Shown here in pieces: positions 35,806 through 44,629 of a DNA stretch of 64,000 nt (the stretch's first letter is position 1; every line of letters begins with the position of its first letter). Location: the NCBI RefSeq assembly GCF_026343125.1, contig NZ_JAPEMB010000001.1:3353501-3417500 (forward strand), written 5' to 3'. The stretch comes from Streptomyces sp. NBC_00094. Its GTDB lineage: Bacteria; Actinomycetota; Actinomycetes; Streptomycetales; Streptomycetaceae. A program made the position numbers and the translations under genes. Below the pieces are notes generated by a model. That model was not told the DNA's origin. It made no database searches and saw only the letters and a program-made list of their open reading frames with translations.

Positions 35806-38800
35806 GTGAGTGACGACGTCGCGTATCTCCGGTTTCCGCACATCCACGACGACCTGCTGTGCTTCGCGGCCGAGGACGATCTCTGGATCGCCCCCCTCGT
35901 GCCCGAGGGCCACCGCCCCGGCCGGGCCTGGCGGCTGACCGTCGACCGCACCCGGGTCGGCCACCCGCGCTTCTCGCCGGACGGCCGCCACATCGCGTAC
36001 ACGAACTGGCGCAGCCTCGATCCGGAGATCCACCTCGTCCCCATCGAGGGCGGCTCCGCCCGGCGCCTCACCTACTGGGGCTCCACCGACACCCGGGTCT
36101 GCGGCTGGACACCCCCCGACCCCGACCGGGACGGCCACTCCGACATCCTCGCCGTCTCCTCGCACGGACAGCCCTTCTCGTACTACTCCTGGGCCTACAC
36201 CGTCCCCACCGACGGCTCCCCCGGCCGCCGCCTCCCCTGGGGCCCGGTCTCCGACATCGCCGTCACCACGGCCTCGGCCACCACCCGTCACGGCGAGCAG
36301 CCCGCCCACCACCACCGCACGCTCCTCCTCACCGGGAAGCCGCCGCACGAGCCGGCCGCCTGGAAGCGGTACCTCGGCGGCGCCACCGGACGGCTCTGGC
36401 TGCACGGGGAACGACTGCTGCCCGACATCGGCGGCCACCTGGACTGCCCCATGGCCGTCGACGGCCGGATCGCCTTCCTCTCCGACCACGAGGGCGTCGG
36501 CAACCTCTACTCCTGCCTGCCCGACGGCACCGACCTGCGCCGCCACACCGACCACGACGCCTTCTACGCCCGGCACGCGTCGAGCGACGGCCACCGGGTC
36601 GTCTACCAGTGCGCGGGCGAGCTGTGGATCGTCGACGCGCTCACCGCCGACTCCCGCCCCCGGAAGCTGGAGGTCCGGCTCGGCGGACAGCGCGTCGGCC
36701 GCCGCGCCTACCAGGTGCCCGCCGCCCACCACGTCGACGCGGTCTCCGTCGACGAGACCGGCCGGGCCAGCGCCGTCTCCGTACGCGGCAGCCTGTACTG
36801 GCTCACGCACCGCGACGGCCCGGCCCGGACGATCATCGACTCGCCCGGCGTCCGCGTCCGGCTGCCCGAGATGCTCGGCAGCGGCGGCCAGGTCGCGTAC
36901 GTCACCGACGCCGAGGGCGAGGACGCCGTCGAGGTCGCCTACCTGCCGCGTGCCAGCGGCGACCGGCCGCCGCGCCGGCTCGCCTCGGGCGGCCTCGGCC
37001 GGGTCGAGGAGCTGATCGCCGACCCGGACGGCAAGCGGCTCGCCATCGCCTCCCACGACGGACGCCTCCTCCTCCTGGACGCCACCGAGGACTCTGGGGG
37101 TACCTCCCAGGCCGAAGGCTCTGGGGGAGGCGAGGTCACCGAGCTGATCCGGTCCGTCAACGGGCCCGTCACCGACCTCGCCTTCTCCCCCGACGGCGAC
37201 TGGCTCACCTGGTCCCACCCCGGCATCGGCCGCTCCCTGCGCTCCATCAAGCTGGCCCGCATCTCCGGCCCCGGCGCCCGGACCGTCGTCGACGTCACCA
37301 ACGGCCGCTTCGCGGACGAGAACCCCGTCTTCACCCGCGACGGCCGCTACCTCGCCTTCCTCTCCTGGCGCGGCTTCGACCCGGTGTACGACGTCCACAC
37401 CGGCGACCTGTCGTTCCCGCTCGGCTGCCGCCCCTACCTCGTACCGCTCTCCTCCGCGACCCCCTCCCCCTTCGCGCTGCTGCCCGACGGGCGCCCGGCG
37501 GCCGGCGGGCTCGACCCCGCCGACGACGAGACGGACACCGGCGACGGCACGGTCACCGTCGAGATCGAGGGACTTCCCGACCGGGTCACCCCCATCCCCG
37601 TCGCCGCCTCCAAGTACTCCGCGCTGCACCCCGTCAGCGGCGGCGGCCTCGTCTGGCTGCGCTGGCCCATCTCGGGCGCGCTCGGCGAGACCTTCGCCAA
37701 CCCGGCCGACACCTCGGGCCGCCCCTCGCTCGAACACTTCACCATCACCAAGGCCCGCAAGACCGAACTCGCCAAGGACCTCGACTGGTTCGCGGTCAGC
37801 GGCGACGGCACCCGGCTCGTCGTCGCCGAAGAGGGCGAGCTGCGGGCCGTGCCCGCCACCGAGTCCGGCGACGGCGACTCCACCGTCTACCTGGACCTGC
37901 GGCGCATCCTCCACGAGGTCGACCCCGGCGCCGAGTGGCGCCAGGCCTTCGACGAGGCCGGCCGGATCGTCCGCGCCTACTTCTGGGAACCCGGCATGGG
38001 CGGCGTCGACTGGACGGCGGTCCTCGACCAGTACCGGCCGCTCGTCGAACGGGTCGCCTCCCCCGACGAGTTCGCCGACCTGCTCCGCGAGGTCGTCGGC
38101 GAGCTGGGCACCTCCCACGCGTACGTCACCCCCGCCCGCCGCAACGAGGGCCCGCCGCACTACCAGCGGCCCATGGGCCTCCTCGGCGCCAACCTCGTGC
38201 CCCGGGAGGCCGGCTGGACGGTGAAGCGGATCCTGCCCGGCGAGTCCTCCGACTCCAAGGCCCGCTCGCCGCTCGCCGGCACCGGCATCCGCGAGGGCGC
38301 CGTCCTCACCCACGTCGACGGCCGGCCCGTCGACCCGGTCACCGGCCCGTACCCCCTGCTCTCCGGCACCGGCGGCACCACCGTCGAGCTCACCTTCACC
38401 CCCGCCGAGGGCGAGGGCCGCTCCCGCCGCGTCGCCGTCGTCCCGCTCGTCGACGAACGGCCGCTGCGCTACCAGGACTGGGTCGCCAAACGCCGGGCCG
38501 TGGTCCGGGACCTCAGCGGCGGCCGCTGCGGCTACCTGCACATCCCCGACATGGGCGGCTCCGGCTGGGCCCAGTTCAACCGCGACCTGCGCATGGAGGT
38601 CTCCCGGCCGGCCCTCATCGTCGACGTCCGCGGCAACGCCGGCGGCAACATCAGCGAGCTCGTCATAGAGAAACTCACCCGCAAGATCCTCGGCTGGGAC
38701 CTCACCAGGAACGCCCAGCCCGTCTCGTACGCCTCCAACGCCCCGCGCGGCCCCGTCGTCGCCCTCGCCGACGAGGCCACCTCCTCCGACGGCGACATGA

Positions 38801-39156
38801 TCACCGCCGCCTTCAAGCTCCTCGGCCTCGGGCCCGTCGTCGGCCAGCGCACCTGGGGCGGAGTCGTCGGCATGACCGGCCGCCACCGGCTCGGCGACGG
38901 CACCCAGATCACCGTCCCGATGAACGCGGCCTGGTTCCCCGAGTACGGCTGGTCCCTGGAGAACCACGGCGTCGAACCCGACCTCGCGGTCCTCCGCACC
39001 CCGCTCGACTGGGCCGAGGGCAGGCACGCCCAGCTGGACGACGCCGTGGACGTCGCCCTCTCGCTCCTCGGCAAGACCCCGCCGGCGAGCCCCCCGGGCT
39101 ACGAGGCCGTACCGGACCGCTCCCGCCCGAAACTGCCGCCGAGGTCGGAGCCGTAG
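35806..39156 (+). CDS. Tricorn-like S41 family peptidase
   Basis: 1116 residues, close to tricorn protease length. The N-terminal two thirds are beta-propeller repeats (for example FSPDGRHIAYTNW, FTRDGRYLAFLSW) that gate substrate. A bridging helical region, a PDZ domain (about 770-850) and an S41-type protease domain follow. Active-site candidates are the Ser-His pair in ELGTSHAYV, the nucleophile in DEATSSDGDM and the Glu in FPEYGWSLE. It degrades peptides downstream of the proteasome. The GTG at 35806 has a weak ribosome site. A dispersed hairpin element inserts GGTSQAEGSGGG near residue 433, inside the propeller. Confidence 0.92.
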   Translation: MSDDVAYLRFPHIHDDLLCFAAEDDLWIAPLVPEGHRPGRAWRLTVDRTRVGHPRFSPDGRHIAYTNWRSLDPEIHLVPIEGGSARRLTYWGSTDTRVCGWTPPDPDRDGHSDILAVSSHGQPFSYYSWAYTVPTDGSPGRRLPWGPVSDIAVTTASATTRHGEQPAHHHRTLLLTGKPPHEPAAWKRYLGGATGRLWLHGERLLPDIGGHLDCPMAVDGRIAFLSDHEGVGNLYSCLPDGTDLRRHTDHDAFYARHASSDGHRVVYQCAGELWIVDALTADSRPRKLEVRLGGQRVGRRAYQVPAAHHVDAVSVDETGRASAVSVRGSLYWLTHRDGPARTIIDSPGVRVRLPEMLGSGGQVAYVTDAEGEDAVEVAYLPRASGDRPPRRLASGGLGRVEELIADPDGKRLAIASHDGRLLLLDATEDSGGTSQAEGSGGGEVTELIRSVNGPVTDLAFSPDGDWLTWSHPGIGRSLRSIKLARISGPGARTVVDVTNGRFADENPVFTRDGRYLAFLSWRGFDPVYDVHTGDLSFPLGCRPYLVPLSSATPSPFALLPDGRPAAGGLDPADDETDTGDGTVTVEIEGLPDRVTPIPVAASKYSALHPVSGGGLVWLRWPISGALGETFANPADTSGRPSLEHFTITKARKTELAKDLDWFAVSGDGTRLVVAEEGELRAVPATESGDGDSTVYLDLRRILHEVDPGAEWRQAFDEAGRIVRAYFWEPGMGGVDWTAVLDQYRPLVERVASPDEFADLLREVVGELGTSHAYVTPARRNEGPPHYQRPMGLLGANLVPREAGWTVKRILPGESSDSKARSPLAGTGIREGAVLTHVDGRPVDPVTGPYPLLSGTGGTTVELTFTPAEGEGRSRRVAVVPLVDERPLRYQDWVAKRRAVVRDLSGGRCGYLHIPDMGGSGWAQFNRDLRMEVSRPALIVDVRGNAGGNISELVIEKLTRKILGWDLTRNAQPVSYASNAPRGPVVALADEATSSDGDMITAAFKLLGLGPVVGQRTWGGVVGMTGRHRLGDGTQITVPMNAAWFPEYGWSLENHGVEPDLAVLRTPLDWAEGRHAQLDDAVDVALSLLGKTPPASPPGYEAVPDRSRPKLPPRSEP
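37096..37129 (+). repeat. In-frame hairpin element, copy 4 (inside the tricorn-like gene)
   Basis: It starts GGGGGTACCTCCC and ends CTGGGGGAG, with GGCC/GGCT inner arms and a GAA loop. It encodes GGTSQAEGSGG, in the same frame as the three other copies, here on the plus strand because the gene is. Confidence 0.8.
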
Positions 39157-39196
39157 GGAGGAGCCCGCGACCCCGGCCATGACCGCCGGGCAGGCC

Positions 39197-39691
39197 CTAC
39201 GCGTACGGGGCGCCCAGGTCCAGTTCGTACGAGGCGCCGGGCTTCCCGTCCAGCGTCACGCTCCCGACCGCGCCGAAACCGACCCGCCCGAGCACGGCCC
39301 TCGACCCCTCGTTGTCGAGGGTCGTCGCGGCGGTCAGCCTGGTCAGCCCGTACTCCTCCCGCGCCAGCCGGCACAGCTCGCGCACCGCGGCCGTCGCCAC
39401 GCCCCGCCCGGTCGCCTTCTCCGCCACCCGGTAGCCGAGCTCGGCGCCCCCGTCGACGGCGTCGACGAGGTTGAACCGGCCGAGGACCTCCCCGCCCTCC
39501 CCCACCAGGACGTGGAAATGGATCGCACCGGTCTCCTGCTCGTCGAGCAGCGCCCGGTGCCGGGCCTCGAACTCCTCGAAGAACGCGTCGCCCCTGTCGG
39601 GTACGGACGCGGCGAAATAGGCCCTGTTCTCCCGCTCGAACACGAGCAGGGCGGGCGCGTGGTCGGGGCGCAGTCGCTGCAGTACGGACAT
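39197..39691 (-). CDS. GNAT family N-acetyltransferase (RimJ/RimL type)
   Basis: 164 residues. The acetyl-CoA loop EKATGRGVATAAVRELCRLA (about 92-111) and the DNEGSRAVLGRVGF motif fit the RimJ/RimL-like subgroup that acetylates protein N-termini or small amines. The ATG at 39691 is chosen for the conserved start SVLQRLRPD. It is convergent with the tricorn-like gene and divergent from an IclR regulator. Confidence 0.85.
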   Translation of the reverse strand: MSVLQRLRPDHAPALLVFERENRAYFAASVPDRGDAFFEEFEARHRALLDEQETGAIHFHVLVGEGGEVLGRFNLVDAVDGGAELGYRVAEKATGRGVATAAVRELCRLAREEYGLTRLTAATTLDNEGSRAVLGRVGFGAVGSVTLDGKPGASYELDLGAPYA

Positions 39692-39820
39692 GAAGGCAAG
39701 GTATGCCTTCGCTCCGCGGGGCGGCGCCCGAATATCCTGCGGCTTGGGGCCGGTCACGGCGGAATCCCGCCGGGCGGAGCACGCCGTCCGTGATGCAGAA
39801 GATGCAGAACAGGAACACGC

Positions 39821-40693
39821 ATGCCCGATCGACCACCGACCGGCCAGACCCTCATCCAGTCGGTCCAGCGCGCCGTCCATCTGCTGCGCGCCCTGAACCA
39901 CCGGGGCGGCAGCGCCAGCGCCAAACAGCTCGCGCGCGACGCCGACCTGCCGCTGCCCACCGCGTACCACCTGCTGCGCACGCTCTGCCACGAGGGACTG
40001 GTCCGCAAGGACCGCCACGGGTACGCGCTCGCGGACCCGGGCGGCCTCGCCGTGCCGCAGCCCTCCGCCCCGGACAGCCTCCCCACCCAGGAGTGGACGG
40101 ACCAGCTCAGTCTGGAACTGAACGCCGCCGTCTACTTCGTCGTCTACCGCGAGGGGGAGATCCGGGTCACAGCCGCCTCCCGGAACCCCGCCTGTCCCCC
40201 CGTCACCGAATGGGCGGACTTCCGGCTCACCGGCCACGCGCACGCCGCCGGCCAGGCGCTCCTCTCCCAGCTCTCCGACGAGGAGCGCGCCGACCACCTC
40301 GCCCGGCACCCCGCGACCCCGCTCACCCGCCACACCGTGGCCGGCCGCACCGCCGTCGAACGCCGGCTCGCCTCCCGGCAACGCGGCGCGCCCCACCTCG
40401 AGTACGAGGAGTACACCCTCGGCACCGTCTGCGCCGCCGTCCCCATCACGGTCGGCTCCTCGGCCGCCACCCTGGCGATATCCCTGCCGTCCGCCCGGGC
40501 GGCCGAACTCCAGCCCCTCACCCGCAGCCTCCAGGCCCGCGCCGAGAGCGTCCTCCTCGACCGGACCTTCTCGGTGACCCCCTGGGCGCCCCGACCGGCC
40601 CGCCCGCCCCGGACGCGCGAAGGCGCACCCGGCGTCCCGGGTGCGCCTTCCTCGACGACGGAGCGTCCGAAGGACGGACGTCAGGCGTCGTAG
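39821..40693 (+). CDS. IclR family transcriptional regulator
   Basis: 290 residues. N-terminal winged helix (about 10-70, QSVQRAVHLLRALNHRGGSASAKQLARDADLPLPTAYHLLRTL) and the IclR effector domain (about 95-245, with GHAHAAGQALLSQLSDEER). The last 35 or so residues are low-complexity and read through a terminator hairpin (40619-40650), so the C-terminus looks like an extension past an ancestral stop. It overlaps the convergent small gene by 13 bases. Confidence 0.87.
   Translation: MPDRPPTGQTLIQSVQRAVHLLRALNHRGGSASAKQLARDADLPLPTAYHLLRTLCHEGLVRKDRHGYALADPGGLAVPQPSAPDSLPTQEWTDQLSLELNAAVYFVVYREGEIRVTAASRNPACPPVTEWADFRLTGHAHAAGQALLSQLSDEERADHLARHPATPLTRHTVAGRTAVERRLASRQRGAPHLEYEEYTLGTVCAAVPITVGSSAATLAISLPSARAAELQPLTRSLQARAESVLLDRTFSVTPWAPRPARPPRTREGAPGVPGAPSSTTERPKDGRQAS
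40619..40650. terminator. Terminator hairpin inside the end of the IclR gene
   Basis: A perfect 14-bp stem (GAAGGCGCACCCGG with CCGGGTGCGCCTTC) and a 4-base loop. It sits 43 bases before the IclR stop codon and past the end of the convergent small gene, so it can serve both. Confidence 0.78.
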
Positions 40694-40866
40694 TCCTGGT
40701 CGAAACGGTCCTGGGCCTCCTGCTGGGCCCGGCGCGTCTCCTCGTCGGAGCGGTCGCGGCCCTGGGAAGCGCGCTCGGACGCCTCGTCCTTCGCCTTGCC
40801 CCTGGCCTGCCTGGCCTGCTCCTTGAGCTGCTCCGCCTTGTCCTTGAACTGGTCTTGCATGCCCAT
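40681..40866 (-). CDS. Small, highly charged coiled-coil-like protein
   Basis: 61 residues, almost entirely helix-forming and charged: QDQFKDKAEQLKEQARQA followed by KAKDEASERA. AGGAG lies 8 bases before the ATG. The composition resembles CsbD-like or LEA-like stress proteins, but no family signature is certain. A GGGGCG-tcg-CGCCCC hairpin (40899-40913) lies just upstream. Confidence 0.65.
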   Translation of the reverse strand: MGMQDQFKDKAEQLKEQARQARGKAKDEASERASQGRDRSDEETRRAQQEAQDRFDQDYDA

Positions 40867-41003
40867 GAAAGTCACTCCTAGAAGGGTGTGAGGGGGACGG
40901 GGCGTCGCGCCCCTTGGGCCTCGATCAGCCTTGCACGGGCGCACATCCCGCGCATGTCGATCAGACACACCCCGTCACCACCCCACGGAACCCTCCCGCA
41001 CCG

Positions 41004-41182
41004 CCGGGCCGCACACCCGTCCCGGCCGGGCTGCACACCGCGTCACCGCGGGACCGCACGCCCCTCACTGCCGGGCCGCACACCCGTCCCGGCCAGGCCG
41101 CACACCGCGTCACCGCGGGGCCGCACGCCCCTCACCGCCGGGCCGCGCCCCCGTCACCGCCGGGCCGCGCCCCACGTCACCG
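41004..41182. repeat. 67-bp tandem repeat (two copies) plus short 22-bp units
   Basis: Units 41004-41070 and 41071-41137 are 67 bases each and nearly identical. Shorter units starting CCGGGCCGCG follow at 41138 and 41160. The array fills most of the 310-base gap 40867-41176 and runs into the 3' end of the SDR gene; no gene is supported in that gap. Confidence 0.82.
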
Positions 41183-42067
41183 CCGGGCCGCACCCCCCGT
41201 GCGCGCCTGCTCATCGGCCGCCCCGCCCGCGCCCACCAGTCCCTTGGAGACCGAGCCGAGGCGCGGCTCGAAGCGCCGCATCTCGCGCTGACCGACCGTC
41301 GCGATCATCCCGGGCAGATAGCCCCGGACCGACTGCATCCCGCGCAGCCACCACTGCGCGTACACATGGGACGAGCGCCGCTCGATGCCCGCGACGATCC
41401 GGTCGACGGCCGGGCCGAGGGGGTACGTCCGGTTCGCCGGCCACGGCAGCCGCGAGCGGAGCTCCCGCATCACGTCGTCCTGGTCGGCGCCCCGCACCAT
41501 GTCGGTGTCGGTCCAGGACAGATAGCCGACGCCGACCTTCACGCCCTTGTAGGCGACCTCGGCGCGCAGGCTGTGCGCGAAGGCCTCGACGCCCGACTTG
41601 GAGGCGCAGTACGCCGTCATCATCGGGGCCGGGGTGAGCGCCGCGAGCGAGGCGATCTGGAGGAAGTACCCCCGGGACTCCATGAGGACGGGCAGGAACG
41701 CGCGGCCGGTCACGGCGCCGCCGATCAGGTTGACCTCGATGACCCGCCGCCAGGCGTCGGGGTCAGACTCGACGAACGGTCCGCCGGCCGCGACTCCCGC
41801 GTTGGCGACGACGATGTCGACCTTCCCGAACCGCTCCTTGACCTCGGCCGCGACCTTCGCCATGGCCTCGTGGTCGGTGACGTCGGCGTGCCACCAGTCG
41901 GCCTCGGTGTGCAGCCGCCCGGCGACCTCCTTGAGCTGCTCCGGCTCCAGACCGACGAGCGCGATCTTCGCGCCGCGCGCGGAGAGCTTGCGGGCGAGGA
42001 GTTCGCCGACGCCTCGGGCCCCTCCGGTGACGACCGCGACCTGTCCTTCCAGACTCACCCGGCTCAT
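41177..42067 (-). CDS. Short-chain dehydrogenase (third gene of the monooxygenase operon)
   Basis: 296 residues. Cofactor motif TGGARGVG (about 14-21), NAG as VVANAGVAAGG, and the YCASK active-site Tyr/Lys near residue 154. The C-terminal 20 residues (GAGGAADEQARTGGAARR) come from the edge of a repeat patch and are probably not conserved. Its ATG overlaps the hydrolase stop (ATGA). In this operon it may oxidise an alcohol to the ketone the monooxygenase uses. Confidence 0.85.
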   Translation of the reverse strand: MSRVSLEGQVAVVTGGARGVGELLARKLSARGAKIALVGLEPEQLKEVAGRLHTEADWWHADVTDHEAMAKVAAEVKERFGKVDIVVANAGVAAGGPFVESDPDAWRRVIEVNLIGGAVTGRAFLPVLMESRGYFLQIASLAALTPAPMMTAYCASKSGVEAFAHSLRAEVAYKGVKVGVGYLSWTDTDMVRGADQDDVMRELRSRLPWPANRTYPLGPAVDRIVAGIERRSSHVYAQWWLRGMQSVRGYLPGMIATVGQREMRRFEPRLGSVSKGLVGAGGAADEQARTGGAARR

Positions 42068-42969
42068 GCCTTCTCCTTCACTTCCAGGTACGTGTCGGTC
42101 AGTTCACGGATCCGCGCCGTGACGGCCTCGGGGGCCTCCACCGGTGTCATGTGGCCCGCGCCGGTCAGTTCGAGGAGTCCCACGCACTGCGGGAGCGCCT
42201 CGGCCATGGCGCGGGAGTGGACGGGCGGGGTGAGCCGGTCGGCGGTGCCGACGAGGACGGCCACCGGCAGGTCCAGCCCCCGTACGGCCTCGTCGAGATC
42301 GAGCTCGGACAGGACGCGGGACCAGCCGACGCGGGCGCCGCGCGGGCAGGCGTGCACGATCCGGGCGCAGGCGTCGACCCGCTCGGGAGCCGACCCCGGT
42401 CCCATCGTCGCGTACTTGAGGATCTTCTTCGAGAGGGGCGTGACCGGCCCGAGGGGGGCCTTCGCGCCGAGGACGCCCCGGGTGAGCCGGGTACGCCGGC
42501 CGCTCGGCCGCAGCGGTACGACGGTGGCCTCGGCGGTCAGCCGGGAGGGCCCGGTGGAGCAGAGCAGTACGGCCGCCGCGTGCGCCTGGAAGCCGGGGCG
42601 GGAGGCCGCCGCCATCACGGTCATGCCGCCCATGGAGTGCCCGGCCACGACGGCCTTCTCGCCGGGGGCGAGGGTGGCCGCGAGGACGGCTTCGAGGTCG
42701 TCGGCGAGGGACCGGACCGAGTAGCCGGAGGGACCGGCGGGGGCCGGGGAGCGGCCGTGGCCGCGCTGGTCGTAGGCGATGACCCGGTGGTCGGCGGCGA
42801 GTGCCCGTATCTGCTCGGCCCAGAAGGAGATGGAGCAGGTCCAGCCGTGGGCGAGGACGACGACGGGGGCGCCCTCGGGGCCGTACACCTCGACGTGGAT
42901 CCCGGAGCCGTCGGCGGAGACGGCGGTCAGCTCCCGGGACGCGGGCAGCGAGGTCAGGTGCCGGCTCAC
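42064..42969 (-). CDS. Alpha/beta hydrolase
   Basis: 301 residues. Oxyanion-strand motif LAHGWTCS, nucleophile elbow GHSMGG (about 107-112), acid in VGTADRLTPP and His in GAGHMTPVE complete the triad. The GTG start overlaps the monooxygenase stop by 4 bases. Next to a Baeyer-Villiger enzyme it would suit hydrolysis of the ester product. Confidence 0.87.
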   Translation of the reverse strand: MSRHLTSLPASRELTAVSADGSGIHVEVYGPEGAPVVVLAHGWTCSISFWAEQIRALAADHRVIAYDQRGHGRSPAPAGPSGYSVRSLADDLEAVLAATLAPGEKAVVAGHSMGGMTVMAAASRPGFQAHAAAVLLCSTGPSRLTAEATVVPLRPSGRRTRLTRGVLGAKAPLGPVTPLSKKILKYATMGPGSAPERVDACARIVHACPRGARVGWSRVLSELDLDEAVRGLDLPVAVLVGTADRLTPPVHSRAMAEALPQCVGLLELTGAGHMTPVEAPEAVTARIRELTDTYLEVKEKA

Positions 42970-44498
42970 TGGGCCGCCTCCTTCTTGCGGGACGGACGGC
43001 GGGCGGCGTCGGCGGGCTTCGCGGACTTGGGGGCGCGCAGCACCTCGTACTCGGAGAGGTCGACCTGCCGGGTCTCCTTCCGGAACTCGCCCGTCGTCCC
43101 CGGCCACAGGGTGGTGTTGCGGCCGTTGGCGTCGAGGTACCAGCTCTCGCAGCCGCCGGCCTTCCAGACGGTCCGCTCCATCCGGGCCTGCACCTTGCGG
43201 TTCCAGGCGCCGACGGCGGAGGGCCGGACGGCGAGCGCCGAGCGGCCGCCGAGCATGTTGAGCTGGCGCAGGTAGTCGGCCATGTAGTTCAGTTGGGACT
43301 CGATCATCAGGATCATCGAGGAGTTCCCGAGGCCGGTGTTGGGTCCGATGACCGTCATGAAGTTGGGGAAGCCGGCGGCGGTGGCGCCGCGCAGCGCCTC
43401 CATGCCGCCCTTCCAGCTCTCGGCGAGCGTCTTCCCCTCGGCGCCGACGACCCGTTCGGCGATCGGCATGTCGGTGACGTGGAAGCCGGTGCCGAAGACG
43501 ATGGCGTCGACCTCGGTCTCGGTGCCGTCCGAGGCCACCAGGGTGGAACCACGGACCTCGCGCAGTCCGGACGCGACGACGTCGACGTTGGGCTGGGCGA
43601 CCGCCGGGTAGTACGTGCTGGAGAGCAGGATGCGCTTGCAGCCGATGCGGTACGAGGGCGTCAGCTTGGCCCGCAGCGCCGGGTCCTTGATCGCCTTGGC
43701 GATGTTGGCCTTGGCGAGCTTCTCGATCAGCCCGAGTTCGTTGGGGTGCTTGGTGAAGGCGCCGACCTGGAGTTCGCGGATGCCCCAGAGCAGGCCGCGG
43801 CGGAGGGTGCCGGTGACGGGCACGGCACGGTGGAGCCAGCGCTCGGGGCCGGAGATGGCGCGGTCCATGCGGCGCATGACCCACGGGGGCGTGCGCTGGA
43901 AGAGCGTCAGCTTCCCGACCAGGGGCTGGATCGCGGGCACGATCTGGATGGCGGAGGCGCCGGTGCCGATCATGGCGACGCGCTTGCCGGCGAGGTCGTA
44001 GTCGTGGTCCCAGCGGGCGGAGTGGAAGACCTTGCCGGGGAAGTCGGCGAGCCCCGGGATGTCGGGGATCTTGGGGTCGGAGAGCGGCCCGGTCGCGGAG
44101 ACGACGACCTCGGCGCTGAAGGAGCCCTGGCTCGTCTCGATCTCCCAGCGGAGCGCTTCGGCGTCCCACTCCATGCGCCGCACCTCGTGGTTCAGGCGCA
44201 GGTGGGGACGGATCCCGAAGGTGTCCGTGACATGCTCCAGGTACGCGCGGATGTGGCGCTGTCCGGAGAAGGTCCGCGGCCAGTCCGGGTTGGGCGCGAA
44301 GGAGAAGGAGTAGAGGTGCGAGGGCACGTCGCAGGCACAGCCGGGGTAGCTGTTGTCGCGCCAGGTGCCCCCCACGGAGTCGGCCCGTTCCAGGACGACG
44401 AAGTCGGTGATTCCTTCGCGGCGCAGCCGGACGGCGGCGCCGAGGCCACCGAATCCCGATCCGATCACCGCCACCCGTACGTTCTCGTGCTTCGCCAT
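42966..44498 (-). CDS. Flavin-containing Baeyer-Villiger-type monooxygenase
   Basis: 510 residues. Two Rossmann motifs, IGSGFGGLG for FAD (about 12-20) and IGTGASAIQ for NADPH, flank the Baeyer-Villiger fingerprint FPGKVFHSARWD (F-x-G-x-x-x-H-x-x-x-W). It inserts oxygen next to a ketone to give an ester or lactone. It is first in a three-gene unit with 4-base overlaps. A divergent MerR regulator and several inverted repeats lie just upstream. Confidence 0.9.
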   Translation of the reverse strand: MAKHENVRVAVIGSGFGGLGAAVRLRREGITDFVVLERADSVGGTWRDNSYPGCACDVPSHLYSFSFAPNPDWPRTFSGQRHIRAYLEHVTDTFGIRPHLRLNHEVRRMEWDAEALRWEIETSQGSFSAEVVVSATGPLSDPKIPDIPGLADFPGKVFHSARWDHDYDLAGKRVAMIGTGASAIQIVPAIQPLVGKLTLFQRTPPWVMRRMDRAISGPERWLHRAVPVTGTLRRGLLWGIRELQVGAFTKHPNELGLIEKLAKANIAKAIKDPALRAKLTPSYRIGCKRILLSSTYYPAVAQPNVDVVASGLREVRGSTLVASDGTETEVDAIVFGTGFHVTDMPIAERVVGAEGKTLAESWKGGMEALRGATAAGFPNFMTVIGPNTGLGNSSMILMIESQLNYMADYLRQLNMLGGRSALAVRPSAVGAWNRKVQARMERTVWKAGGCESWYLDANGRNTTLWPGTTGEFRKETRQVDLSEYEVLRAPKSAKPADAARRPSRKKEAAQ

Positions 44499-44542
44499 GC
44501 CGCCTCCCGTGCGCCCGGCAGATCACGCCAGCAATCACTGGC

Positions 44543-44556
44543 ACAGTCCGGACTGT
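44543..44556. promoter_or_regulatory. Perfect 14-bp palindrome before the monooxygenase operon
   Basis: ACAGTCCGGACTGT is fully self-complementary, 45 bases before the operon start, in the shared region with merR. A second, weaker pair GCCAG/CTGGC lies at 44527-44542. Confidence 0.55.
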
Positions 44557-44568
44557 AGAGCAGCTCCA

Positions 44569-44611
44569 TACCGAGCGGTAGGGGTACGGCGAGGGAAAGT
44601 TACCGGCGGTA
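44569..44611. promoter_or_regulatory. Two TACCG/CGGTA inverted repeats in the divergent promoter
   Basis: TACCGAGCGGTA (44569-44580) and TACCGGCGGTA (44601-44611) are centred 31 to 32 bases apart, between the operon and merR. They are likely operator sites. Confidence 0.5.
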
Positions 44612-44629
44612 CAACATAGGCTGGCGGGT

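Noticed and set aside
35035..39180. A 1381-codon open frame on the minus strand opposite the tricorn-like gene
   Set aside because: It is a high-GC shadow. Only its last 190 codons (TetR) have a ribosome site and family motifs; the rest mirrors the plus-strand gene.
41004..41182. Possible CRISPR array
   Set aside because: Repeats are directly adjacent with no unique spacers, and there are no cas genes.
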